DNA from: Acidimicrobiales bacterium
Lineage (GTDB): Bacteria > Actinomycetota > Acidimicrobiia > Acidimicrobiales > Poriferisodalaceae
Assembly (NCBI GenBank): GCA_020439485.1
Contig: JAGQSP010000433.1
Coordinates: 1-6,749, forward strand
Length of the DNA: 6,749 nt
Direction of reading: 5' to 3'
Part shown: positions 1 to 5,845 of the stretch, in pieces
How positions within the stretch are numbered: the stretch's first letter is position 1
Layout: each line of letters opens with the position of its first letter
Notes under the pieces: generated by a model
Database searches by the model: none
What the model saw: only the letters and a program-made list of their open reading frames with translations
Told to the model about the DNA's origin: nothing
Translations under genes and position numbers: made by a program

Positions 1-353
1 GGGATGTCCTCGACACCTTCCATCAACTCGATCAGCCATTGATGCCTGGCCGGGTCGGCCGGTGCGAATCCGACACCACAGTTGCCCATGACGACCGTGG
101 TGACGCCATGAGGCGAAGAAGGCTCTAGCTGGGCGTCCCAGGTGGCCTGACCGTCGTAGTGGGTGTGAATGTCGACAAAGCCGGGCGTCACCAGGCGCCC
201 GTCGGCGTCGATGTGGCGCCTCGCCGACCCGACGCTTCGGCCCGATTCGACAGCGACGATGCGATCGCCGTCGACGGCGATGTCGACTCCATCGACGGGT
301 TCCGCGCCCGTCCCGTCGACCAGCAAGGCGTTGCGGATGACCAGGTCGTGCAT
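1..353 (-). CDS. N-acyl-D-amino-acid deacylase-type amidohydrolase, N-terminal part
   Basis: Partial gene: 117 complete codons from the ATG at 353, then it leaves the window. The family has about 480-580 residues. Members are zinc enzymes of the amidohydrolase superfamily that remove the acyl group from N-acyl-D-amino acids; related proteins act on other cyclic or acylated amides. Visible parts are the N-terminal beta-sandwich strand ([15 protein letters not shown], residues 2-16), the metal-binding [12 protein letters not shown] (58-69, His63 and His65), and [16 protein letters not shown] (83-98). His63, His65 and Cys92 have the same spacing as the zinc ligands His67, His69 and Cys96 of Alcaligenes D-aminoacylase, as I recall that structure. 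LMEGVEDIP at the edge is also typical of this branch. A GGGAG Shine-Dalgarno lies about 6 bases before the ATG. It follows the phosphopantetheinyl transferase gene after 50 bases on the same strand. The family call is firm; the substrate cannot be told. Confidence 0.9.
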   Translation of the reverse strand, partial: MHDLVIRNALLVDGTGAEPVDGVDIAVDGDRIVAVESGRSVGSARRHIDADGRLVTPGFVDIHTHYDGQATWDAQLEPSSPHGVTTVVMGNCGVGFAPADPARHQWLIELMEGVEDI

Positions 354-403
354 CGGGAACTCCCGTGTGTTGTAGCCCCCGCCGGGGCTCGAATGTGCGA
401 GGG

Positions 404-1141
404 TCAGGTCGGGTGCGCTACCAGGGCGGAAACCACCGTGCGTTCGCCCGTGCCGCCATCCAACACCGTCTGGGCGGCTCGAACCGGCCAAACGATGTTG
501 CCGAGGGCCTCGAGCTGTGTGTGGGGGTGCAGTTCGAGCATGCCACCGGCGTCGACCGTGGTGACGTCGTGGAACCCCACCCAGGCCTTGGTGACCTGGA
601 ACTGTGCCTTGTAGAACGCCTCTTTGGCGCTGAACACCGACATCGTCGCCAGCATCGGATCGGCGCAGGCGCCCACCCACTCGGCCTCGGCATCGGTGAG
701 GATTCGGCGCGATACATCGCGCTCTGTGCGCTCGACCCGTTCGGCATCGATTCCTACGACGAAGCCCCGTCGATGGGCCACAACCGCAGCGATGAACCCA
801 TCGGTGTGGGTTATCGAGCCGGTGATGCCCGCAGGCCACGCCGGCGAACGATCCAGCGAACGCGGCACGGGCGAATCGATGCCGGTCAGCTGTTGCAGGG
901 CGGCTCGAGCACACGCACGGCCCGCCAGGAACCCCTCGCGCCGCTTGGGGGCAAAACTCTGGGCCTCGCGAATAGCCGCCGGATGACACAGCAGTTCGTC
1001 TGCGGCGCTGGGAACCTCGACAGTGCGCACCGCAAAACGAGCCGCGGGAATACCGAGGTTGGCGGCCGACCGGGCGAACATCGCCTCGATGTCGGGTCGT
1101 CGCACCGGGCCGGGTTCGCCGGTGGAAGCGGCGTCGAACAT
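404..1141 (-). CDS. 4'-phosphopantetheinyl transferase, Sfp/EntD type
   Basis: A 245-residue cytoplasmic enzyme that moves the 4'-phosphopantetheine arm of CoA onto a serine of acyl or peptidyl carrier proteins, making them active for fatty-acid, polyketide or nonribosomal peptide synthesis. Family motifs occur in order: [14 protein letters not shown] (66-80), GSITHTDG (108-115), GIDAE (130-134, with Asp132 and Glu134 as Mg2+ ligands), and [12 protein letters not shown] (170-181, with Lys173, Glu174 and Lys178). Length and motif order fit the two-fold pseudosymmetric EntD-like subgroup. The ATG at 1141 is preceded by a weak AGGG; an in-frame ATG at codon 21 is an alternative start, leaving all motifs intact. 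It lies 63 bases after the Nudix-like gene and 50 before the amidohydrolase. No carrier protein or synthase gene is visible, so it may serve carrier proteins encoded elsewhere, including fatty-acid ACP. Confidence 0.92.
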   Translation of the reverse strand: MFDAASTGEPGPVRRPDIEAMFARSAANLGIPAARFAVRTVEVPSAADELLCHPAAIREAQSFAPKRREGFLAGRACARAALQQLTGIDSPVPRSLDRSPAWPAGITGSITHTDGFIAAVVAHRRGFVVGIDAERVERTERDVSRRILTDAEAEWVGACADPMLATMSVFSAKEAFYKAQFQVTKAWVGFHDVTTVDAGGMLELHPHTQLEALGNIVWPVRAAQTVLDGGTGERTVVSALVAHPT

Positions 1142-1148
1142 CGCCCTA

Positions 1149-1154
1149 AAACTA
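1149..1154 (-). promoter_or_regulatory. Candidate -10 element for a leaderless phosphopantetheinyl transferase transcript
   Basis: On the minus strand TAGTTT fits the actinobacterial TANNNT -10 pattern and lies exactly 7 bases before the ATG at 1141. That spacing would place the transcription start on the start codon itself. No convincing -35 was found, so this is a weak prediction. The TAGGGCG between them also contains AGGG, which could instead act as a poor ribosome-binding site on a longer transcript. Confidence 0.22.
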
Positions 1155-1172
1155 GCGGCTGGCGCGTCGCAA

Positions 1173-1197
1173 GTTCGGGACTGGTCTCGGCCCGAAC
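1173..1197 (-). other. Stem-loop between the Nudix-like and phosphopantetheinyl transferase genes
   Basis: GTTCGGG (1173-1179) and CCCGAAC (1191-1197) form a perfect 7-bp stem with an 11-base loop, starting 7 bases after the Nudix-like stop codon in the direction of transcription. No T run follows, so it is not a standard intrinsic terminator. It could be a processing or stability hairpin, or chance in GC-rich DNA. Confidence 0.3.
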
Positions 1198-1204
1198 CTC
1201 TGCG

Positions 1205-1744
1205 TCAGGGGAGTCGCCCCACAAACCCCAGAGCTCGTCGCACGATGCGATCCTGGCCGCCGGTCATCTCGGCCGACACCGCTATGCCGCCCGCTTCGGA
1301 GGTATCGACCCACGAGAACTCGAGGGCCGATTGCGATGGCTCGCAGTGTCCCTCTATCGGAACGATGTAGGCCAGCGACACAGCGTGTTGGCGCGGATCG
1401 TGGAAACCGGTCTGGGTGGGGTCTGGCATGTACTCGGCCACGGTGAAAGGTGTGGGCGAGGCCGGCAGTCGAGGGAACGCGGCTGGCCCCAGGTCTTTGT
1501 CGAGGTTGCGCATGAGCGCCTCGCGGATCGTCTCGCCCCACAACACCCGGCCAGACACGATCGCCAGCGAAATGGTGCCGTCGGGCATCGCGCGCCTCAG
1601 CAAGCCGATATGGGTCACCTGGCCAAGCTCGTCCAGACGAACCGGAACGGCCTCGACGTAGACGATGGGCACGCGACCACGAACGGTCTCCAGTTCGTCC
1701 TGGCTCAGCCACTGTGAGTGGATGTCGATGTCAATCTCGTTCAA
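1205..1744 (-). CDS. Nudix-fold protein, DUF4916-like, with degenerate Nudix box
   Basis: A 179-residue protein resembling the actinobacterial DUF4916 'NUDIX hydrolase family' proteins (recognised from memory). The Nudix-box region is residues 65-86. It keeps G65-x5-E71 and R79 at canonical spacing, but the catalytic REUxEExG core reads RNLDKDLG: two of the three core glutamates are Asn80 and Lys83, and the third is Asp84. Other features are WLSQDE (12-17), a strand IVYVEAVPVRLDE (27-39), FTVAEY (100-105), HDPRQHAVSLAYIVP (115-129) and EFSWV (142-146), matching Nudix core strands. The start is a TTG at 1744: the frame closes upstream at a TAG (1762-1760), and AGAGG lies 6 bases before the TTG. 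The gene is separated from the helicase gene by 115 bases. Hydrolysis of a nucleoside diphosphate derivative is unproven, and a binding or regulatory role is possible. Confidence 0.8.
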   Translation of the reverse strand: MNEIDIDIHSQWLSQDELETVRGRVPIVYVEAVPVRLDELGQVTHIGLLRRAMPDGTISLAIVSGRVLWGETIREALMRNLDKDLGPAAFPRLPASPTPFTVAEYMPDPTQTGFHDPRQHAVSLAYIVPIEGHCEPSQSALEFSWVDTSEAGGIAVSAEMTGGQDRIVRRALGFVGRLP

Positions 1745-1818
1745 GATCGGCCTCTTCGCCTACCGGAGTCGTGCTCCGCACTGTCCAAATCGTCCCTGCG
1801 AGTGTGACACGCCCGCCG

Positions 1819-1888
1819 CCGCCAGGCTGTTAACCACGGCGCCTGGGTCCGCCAGGCTGTTAACCACGGCGCCTGGGTCCGCCAGGCT
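1819..1888. repeat. 30-bp tandem duplication across the helicase 3' end, 2.3 copies
   Basis: Copy 1 is 1819-1848, copy 2 is 1849-1878, and a 10-base partial copy is 1879-1888. The two full copies are identical over all 30 bases. The unit encodes PGGPRRRG and the TAA stop of the helicase on the minus strand, so the duplication put a second copy of the coding tail and stop (TAA at 1832-1830) downstream of the real stop (1862-1860). Each unit boundary also makes a perfect hairpin, GCCTGG-N5-CCAGGC (1841-1857 and 1871-1887). No T run follows either hairpin. The unit length is ten codons, so changes in copy number would stay in frame. Confidence 0.95.
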
Positions 1889-3614
1889 TCTTGTTGCGCT
1901 GGGTGGCGCGTCCTTGCGGCGAACGTTCATACGGGCGAGTCGATCCTCCAGAGTGTTTTCCCTTCGGACGATCGAGAGCGAAGCTGAGCTGCTTGCCCCT
2001 TATGGTGGCACCGTTCATGGTGGTGACGACGCGGTCGGCATGCTCGGCCGGAACATCCACCAAAGAGAACTTGGGCATGATGGCGATGTTGCCGATGTCG
2101 GATCCGCTGAGCCCGGTTTCGCCGGCGATCGAGCCGACGAGATCCTTGGGTCGGATGCCCACGTGTTTGCCGCCGCCCACCTTCAGCGTCACCATCGGGC
2201 CCGTCGGCTTGGTGCGTGGTCCTCTGGGGCGGTCGCCGCGGTCTTTGCGGTCGGCGTCCTTGCGTCGGCGCGAGGTTGCGTCGGAGATGTCGAGCGAGTC
2301 GTCCTCGTTGTCTGCAAGCGACATGGCCAGCGCAGCCGCAGCTATCTCGACGGGGTCGTGGTCGGCGGCCATCGACCTGACCATGTCGGCCAACTCGGCC
2401 TGCAGCGGGTCGTCGAGGCCCACTCTGCGCGTTACTTCGGCTCCCAGGCGCCTGACGCGCGCCCGGCGCAGATCGGCCGCCGTCGGAACGGGCTCGGGTT
2501 GCAGCTGGATGCCGGTCTCGTCGACGATGCGGTCGATCAGCCGGTTCTGGGCAGGTGTCGCCAGCGTGATGGCCGTACCCGTGCGCCCGGCCCGCCCCAC
2601 CCGTCCGATGCGGTGGACGAAGGTCTCTGGCGACGTCGGGACGTCGAAGTTGACCACGTGGCTCAGGTGATCGATGTGTAGGCCACGGGCCGCCACATCG
2701 GTGGCCACCACGAGTTCGGCTGCCTCGCTTCGCAACCGGCCGAGCGCGATGGTTCGCTGCTCTTGGCTCATGCCGCCGTGCAACGCCTGTGCACACAGCC
2801 CGCGCTGGCCGAGAACCTCGACCAGTTGGTCGACCTCGTCGCGGGTACGGCAAAACACCAGGGTGGCGGTGGGGCTTTCGACGGCCAAGACCCGTGACAG
2901 GGCTGCAGCCTTGTCGGGGCGGTGAACCATGTGCAGCCGATGCCTGATGAGGCTGGCGTCGGCCGATGTGTTGCGTTCGATGCTGACCGACACGGGATGG
3001 TCGAGATGGCGGTCGGCGATGTCGACCATCTTCGGTGGCATGGTTGCCGAGAACAAGACGGTCTGGCGTTCGGTTGGGGTTGCGTCGAGGATCGCATCGA
3101 GTTCCTCGGCGAACCCCAGGTCGAGCATCTCGTCGCCCTCGTCGAGCACGACGGTTCGCACCATCGACAGGTCGAGGTGGCCACGGTTCATCAGGTCGAG
3201 CACCCGGCCCGGTGTGCCAACTGCGATGTGGACACCACGTTCGAGCGACTTGATCTGTGCGCCGATGTGGGCGCCGCCCACCAGCTCGCCCACGCGGACG
3301 CGCAGCTCGGCGCCATAGGTCTTGACCGCTTCGGCCACCTGGGTTGCCAGCTCGCGGGTGGGTGCCAGCACCAACGCCAGCGGCCGCTTGGGCTCGGACG
3401 GACCCTCGAGATTCTGCAGAATCGGCAGTGCGAAGGCGGCCGTCTTGCCGGTGCCGGTTGCGGCCTGCCCGATCAGGTCGTTGCCTTCGAGGATCAGTGG
3501 GATGGCCTGTGCCTGGATGGCCGACGGCGCCGAATAGCCCGATTCGGCTATCGCCGACAGCAGCTCGGGGCGTAGGCCGAGCTCGTCGAACGAGGCCGGA
3601 TCAGAGTTTTGCAT
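1860..3614 (-). CDS. DEAD-box ATP-dependent RNA helicase with DbpA-type C-terminal domain
   Basis: A 584-residue cytoplasmic RNA helicase of the DeaD/CsdA type, which unwinds short RNA duplexes with ATP, typically in ribosome assembly, cold adaptation and mRNA decay. Motifs in order: Q motif around SFDELGL and AIQAQAIP (8-39), Walker A ATGTGKT (52-58), APTRELA (84-90), TPGR (134-137), motif II as DEGD (158-161) rather than DEAD, SAT (189-191), LVFCRTR (252-258), VVATDVAARGLHI (302-314), HRIGRVGRAGRTG (334-346). A charged linker (about 436-470) leads to a DbpA-like RNA-binding domain (about 474-549), then a basic Gly/Arg/Lys-rich tail. The ATG at 3614 is 4 bases after the ligase stop with only weak Shine-Dalgarno character, so translation may be coupled to the ligase. 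The 3' end lies in a tandem duplication. A deaD or csdA name would be reasonable, but orthology is not tested here. Confidence 0.95.
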   Translation of the reverse strand: MQNSDPASFDELGLRPELLSAIAESGYSAPSAIQAQAIPLILEGNDLIGQAATGTGKTAAFALPILQNLEGPSEPKRPLALVLAPTRELATQVAEAVKTYGAELRVRVGELVGGAHIGAQIKSLERGVHIAVGTPGRVLDLMNRGHLDLSMVRTVVLDEGDEMLDLGFAEELDAILDATPTERQTVLFSATMPPKMVDIADRHLDHPVSVSIERNTSADASLIRHRLHMVHRPDKAAALSRVLAVESPTATLVFCRTRDEVDQLVEVLGQRGLCAQALHGGMSQEQRTIALGRLRSEAAELVVATDVAARGLHIDHLSHVVNFDVPTSPETFVHRIGRVGRAGRTGTAITLATPAQNRLIDRIVDETGIQLQPEPVPTAADLRRARVRRLGAEVTRRVGLDDPLQAELADMVRSMAADHDPVEIAAAALAMSLADNEDDSLDISDATSRRRKDADRKDRGDRPRGPRTKPTGPMVTLKVGGGKHVGIRPKDLVGSIAGETGLSGSDIGNIAIMPKFSLVDVPAEHADRVVTTMNGATIRGKQLSFALDRPKGKHSGGSTRPYERSPQGRATQRNKKPGGPRRRG

Positions 3615-3618
3615 TGCG

Positions 3619-5097
3619 TCATTCTGCCTGCTCGGTCTCCAAGAGACTCGCGGCCACCCTACGAAGCTTCACCTTCTGGATCTTGGTGCCGTTTGCGCTG
3701 GGTGTGGTGGGGAACTCCTCGATGGCCACGACCCGCACAGGCACCTTGTATCGCGCCAGCTGCGAGTTGCAGTGGTCGATGGCCTTGCGCTCGAGTTGGG
3801 CGGTGTCTGCACCCTGCCTGGCGATGACGAAAGCAACCGGTCTGGCTCCGCTGGGCCGGTCGACAGCGACCACCTGGCTGGCTTCGATGTCGTCGAGTTC
3901 GTTCAAGGCCGCCTCGATCTCGGCCGGGGCTACCAGGAAACCGCCCAGGCGCAGCGAATCGCCCATGCGCGCCTGATAGTGGAACGAGTCTGCACCCTCC
4001 ATCTCGGCGAGGTCCCCGGTGCAGAACCAACCACGGTCGAACGAAGACTCGGTCAACGCGATGTCGATCTTTGCGCCACCCTCGGCCAGGTATCCGGTGA
4101 ACAGGCTGGGTGCGTGAAGCTGAAGCTCGCCATCGATCACACGGCAATCGGCCGAGCGCGACACGAGCCGCCCGCCCGCCCTCGCCCGCGCCTCGGCAGC
4201 GTCGTCGGGGTTGCGTGCGGCAAACAGGGCCTGGACCTCGCTCATGCCATACAAGCCCACCAGCCGGGCCCCACGTTCTTCGGCTCGTTGCACGACGTCG
4301 TCGAGGCTGCTGTTGAAGGCGGCGTAGCCACCGAGGCGAATGCCCGTCAGGTCGGCGTCGGCTTCGATCAGGCGATGGAACATGTCGTCGCTGCCGAAGG
4401 TGACGGTGACGTGGTGGTCGACGATGAGCCGTGCGAAACCGTCAACGTCGAATCGTCGCGGCACCACGATGTCGCATCCGGCCGCCAGAGCGCAGGTCAG
4501 CGTCGTCAGGCCGAACGTGCCACAAAGCGGCATGGCCAGCAACACCGTGTCGCTTCGGCGTAGGCCCATACTGCCGGCCACGTCGTACGCGTGGGCCGAG
4601 ATCGAGCGCTGCTGGTGCAGCACCATCTTCGGCTTGCTCGTTGTGCCGCTGGTGGTGAACACGACGAACGGGGCAACCGGCGAGGCATCCGAACGGCCCA
4701 CCGGGGCCGCCTGGGGCAGTGCAAGGTTGGCGTCGACCGTGGCTGCCAAACCCAGAGACTGGGTGTCGAGGTCGTCCAGACGGTCGCTTACCAGGGCGCG
4801 GCAACCACTTCGCCGCACCAGGTCGGCAACCTCAGCTGGGCCATAGCGGGTGTTCACATTGACCAGAGTCAGCCCCGCATCGGCACAACCGGCCAGGGTT
4901 TCGAGGTAGGCGCGGCCGTTGTCGGACCACACTGCGACCCGATCGCCTCGCCCCACGCCGTTGTGGCGCAGCCACCACCCAAACGCAGAGCCCGAATCCG
5001 CCAAGTCCTTGCCGGTCAGCTCGACTGGACCATCGCTGTCGACGAGGTGAAGCGTGCTGGCGGACGCTGCGAAAAGGTCGACGACCGTCTCTTCCAT
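3619..5097 (-). CDS. AMP-forming acyl-CoA ligase (AMP-binding enzyme)
   Basis: A 492-residue member of the ANL superfamily, which activates a carboxylic acid with ATP to an acyl-AMP and usually passes it to CoA. Motifs: P-loop TTSGTTSKPK (148-157), YGMSE (283-287), GWFCTGD (356-362), ARMGDSLRLGG (376-386) followed by VAPAEIEAAL (389-398), and a C-terminal NGTKIQKVKLR (469-479) whose Lys472 should be the adenylation lysine. The usual hinge Asp/Lys position of the GRxDD motif is Gly379. The start is taken as ATG 5097 because it begins at the normal family N-terminus and gives normal length. A GTG at 5133 is an alternative but would overlap the rhomboid gene. The frame stays open to 5484, but that stretch is low-complexity Arg/Pro sequence antisense to the rhomboid gene. 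The substrate cannot be read from the sequence; fatty, aromatic or dicarboxylic acids all remain possible. Confidence 0.93.
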   Translation of the reverse strand: MEETVVDLFAASASTLHLVDSDGPVELTGKDLADSGSAFGWWLRHNGVGRGDRVAVWSDNGRAYLETLAGCADAGLTLVNVNTRYGPAEVADLVRRSGCRALVSDRLDDLDTQSLGLAATVDANLALPQAAPVGRSDASPVAPFVVFTTSGTTSKPKMVLHQQRSISAHAYDVAGSMGLRRSDTVLLAMPLCGTFGLTTLTCALAAGCDIVVPRRFDVDGFARLIVDHHVTVTFGSDDMFHRLIEADADLTGIRLGGYAAFNSSLDDVVQRAEERGARLVGLYGMSEVQALFAARNPDDAAEARARAGGRLVSRSADCRVIDGELQLHAPSLFTGYLAEGGAKIDIALTESSFDRGWFCTGDLAEMEGADSFHYQARMGDSLRLGGFLVAPAEIEAALNELDDIEASQVVAVDRPSGARPVAFVIARQGADTAQLERKAIDHCNSQLARYKVPVRVVAIEEFPTTPSANGTKIQKVKLRRVAASLLETEQAE

Positions 5098-5104
5098 GAT
5101 CTTC

Positions 5105-5133
5105 GGTTTATCGTGCTCGGGTGGCGTTGTCAC
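5105..5133 (-). promoter_or_regulatory. Candidate promoter of the acyl-CoA ligase gene
   Basis: On the minus strand GTGACA (5133-5128) is a 5 of 6 match to a TTGACA -35. After 17 bases comes TAAACC (5110-5105), a poor -10 with 3 of 6 matches. It ends 7 bases before the ATG at 5097, so the transcript would be leaderless or nearly so, in keeping with the lack of a clear Shine-Dalgarno (only GAAG). Weak prediction. Confidence 0.22.
5109..5114 (+). promoter_or_regulatory. Candidate -10 element for a leaderless rhomboid transcript
   Basis: TATCGT fits the actinobacterial TANNNT pattern and ends 6 bases before the GTG at 5121. That would place the transcription start at the start codon. No Shine-Dalgarno precedes the GTG, which suits a leaderless message. 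It shares two bases with the candidate ligase -10 on the other strand. No good -35 was seen. Confidence 0.3.
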
Positions 5134-5732
5134 GACCGACCAACAGTTCTGGCCCACCGCCCTCGCAAAGCGGGGGCCGGCGGTTCGGCGAGCGCCTCGG
5201 TTATGCCCTGTTGGTGGTGGGGCTGATGCTGGCGGCGATGTGGGTCGTCGAGGTGCTCGACACCCTTGCGCTGGACGAGCGCCTCGAGCGAGAGGGCATC
5301 CATCCGCGGCGCCTCGACGGACTCGACGGCGTTCTGTGGGCTCCGTTCCTGCACGGCGGCTGGGCTCACCTGATCGGCAACTCGATGCCCTTGGCTGTGT
5401 TGGGGGTGCTGACGTTCGTCCACGGCCGACGCCGCGGCTGGATGGTGGTGGCCGCGGTGATCTCGGCGGGCGGCCTGCTGACATGGGTGCTGGCCCGCTC
5501 TGGCAATCACATCGGAGCCTCGGGCCTGGTGTTTGGGCTGCTTGGTTATCTGCTGGCTGCGGCCTTGTTCGCCAGACGCCTGCGCGAGGTGGCCACAGCG
5601 ATACTCGCCGGGTTGCTTTACGGGGGACTGGTGTGGGGATTCTTGCCCAGCCCTGGCGTGTCGTGGGAGAGCCACGTGTTCGGGTTCGCGGCCGGGGTGG
5701 GCTCGGCCTATGCCCTGGGCCGAGACAACTGA
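5121..5732 (+). CDS. Rhomboid family intramembrane serine protease
   Basis: A 203-residue polytopic membrane protein of the rhomboid family, which cuts transmembrane segments of substrate proteins inside the lipid bilayer. It has six likely membrane helices (about 28-49, 80-100, 107-126, 130-150, 157-174, 183-199). The catalytic dyad is visible: Ser134 in GASGLVFG (132-139, the GxSG motif) and His185 in SWESHVFGFAAG. HGGWAHLIGN (78-87) matches the conserved HxxxN region, with His83 and Asn87 in oxyanion-hole positions. The N-terminal 20 or so residues are a polar Ser/Pro-rich cytoplasmic stretch. The GTG at 5121 is the only reasonable start: a TGA at 5097-5099 closes the frame upstream, and the next ATG lies inside the first membrane helix. 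It is divergent from the ligase gene with 23 bases between starts. Its substrate is unknown. Confidence 0.93.
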   Translation: MALSRPTNSSGPPPSQSGGRRFGERLGYALLVVGLMLAAMWVVEVLDTLALDERLEREGIHPRRLDGLDGVLWAPFLHGGWAHLIGNSMPLAVLGVLTFVHGRRRGWMVVAAVISAGGLLTWVLARSGNHIGASGLVFGLLGYLLAAALFARRLREVATAILAGLLYGGLVWGFLPSPGVSWESHVFGFAAGVGSAYALGRDN

Positions 5733-5742
5733 TCCTGCGGAT

Positions 5743-5760
5743 CCTGAAGCCGTCTTCAGG
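5743..5760 (+). other. Perfect 7-bp hairpin after the rhomboid gene
   Basis: CCTGAAG, a 4-base loop CCGT, and CTTCAGG form a perfect stem-loop 10 bases after the rhomboid stop. No T run follows (AATGCTCAGG), so it is at best an imperfect terminator. Its right arm includes the first of the phased T(C/A)AGG repeats, so it may be part of an operator rather than an RNA structure. Confidence 0.45.
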
Positions 5761-5781
5761 AATGCTCAGGGTTCCTTAAGG
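5756..5781 (+). promoter_or_regulatory. Three phased T(C/A)AGG direct repeats, candidate response-regulator operator
   Basis: TCAGG (5756-5760), TCAGG (5766-5770) and TAAGG (5777-5781) follow each other at 10- and 11-base steps, which places them on one face of the helix. The last lies in the palindrome CCTTAAGG (5774-5781). Direct half-sites at about 11-base steps are the usual target layout of OmpR/PhoB-type response regulators. The array sits 65-90 bases before the first small gene of the apbE operon, a normal position for an activator. Which regulator binds is unknown, and no regulator gene is in the window. Confidence 0.45.
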
Positions 5782-5806
5782 AGCCGATCGTCATCGTTGT
5801 GAGCGT

Positions 5807-5823
5807 CCGGTCAACGAGACCGG
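5807..5823 (+). other. Hairpin in the probable 5' leader of the apbE-linked operon
   Basis: CCGGTC (5807-5812) and GACCGG (5818-5823) pair perfectly around a 5-base loop AACGA. The stem ends 8 bases before the Shine-Dalgarno GAGGAG (5832-5837) of the gene at 5846. It could stabilise the leader or be a protein-binding palindrome. Confidence 0.35.
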
Positions 5824-5845
5824 GGACACACGAGGAGACAGATCG

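Noticed and set aside
365..1717. Long plus-strand open frame of 450 codons
   Set aside because: It lies antisense to the phosphopantetheinyl transferase and Nudix-like genes, both of which have clear motifs. The translation is Arg/Gly/His-rich with no family resemblance, a normal by-product of high GC.
1819..1888. CRISPR-like 30-bp repeat
   Set aside because: The copies are directly adjacent with no spacers and lie in the 3' end of a gene, so it is a simple tandem duplication.
1665..2681. Plus-strand open frame of 338 codons over the helicase 3' end
   Set aside because: It is antisense to conserved helicase domains, and its translation has no recognisable domain; the repeated segment in it comes from the 30-bp DNA duplication.
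2922..3575. Plus-strand open frame of 217 codons over the helicase core
   Set aside because: It is antisense to canonical helicase motifs and shows no domain of its own.
5098..5484. Long N-terminal extension of the acyl-CoA ligase frame
   Set aside because: The extension is Arg/Pro/Ala low-complexity sequence antisense to the rhomboid core, and the ligase has normal length when started at 5097.
5743..5760. Intrinsic terminator for the rhomboid gene
   Set aside because: The stem is perfect but short and is followed by AATGCTCAGG rather than a T run, so it was listed only as a hairpin.
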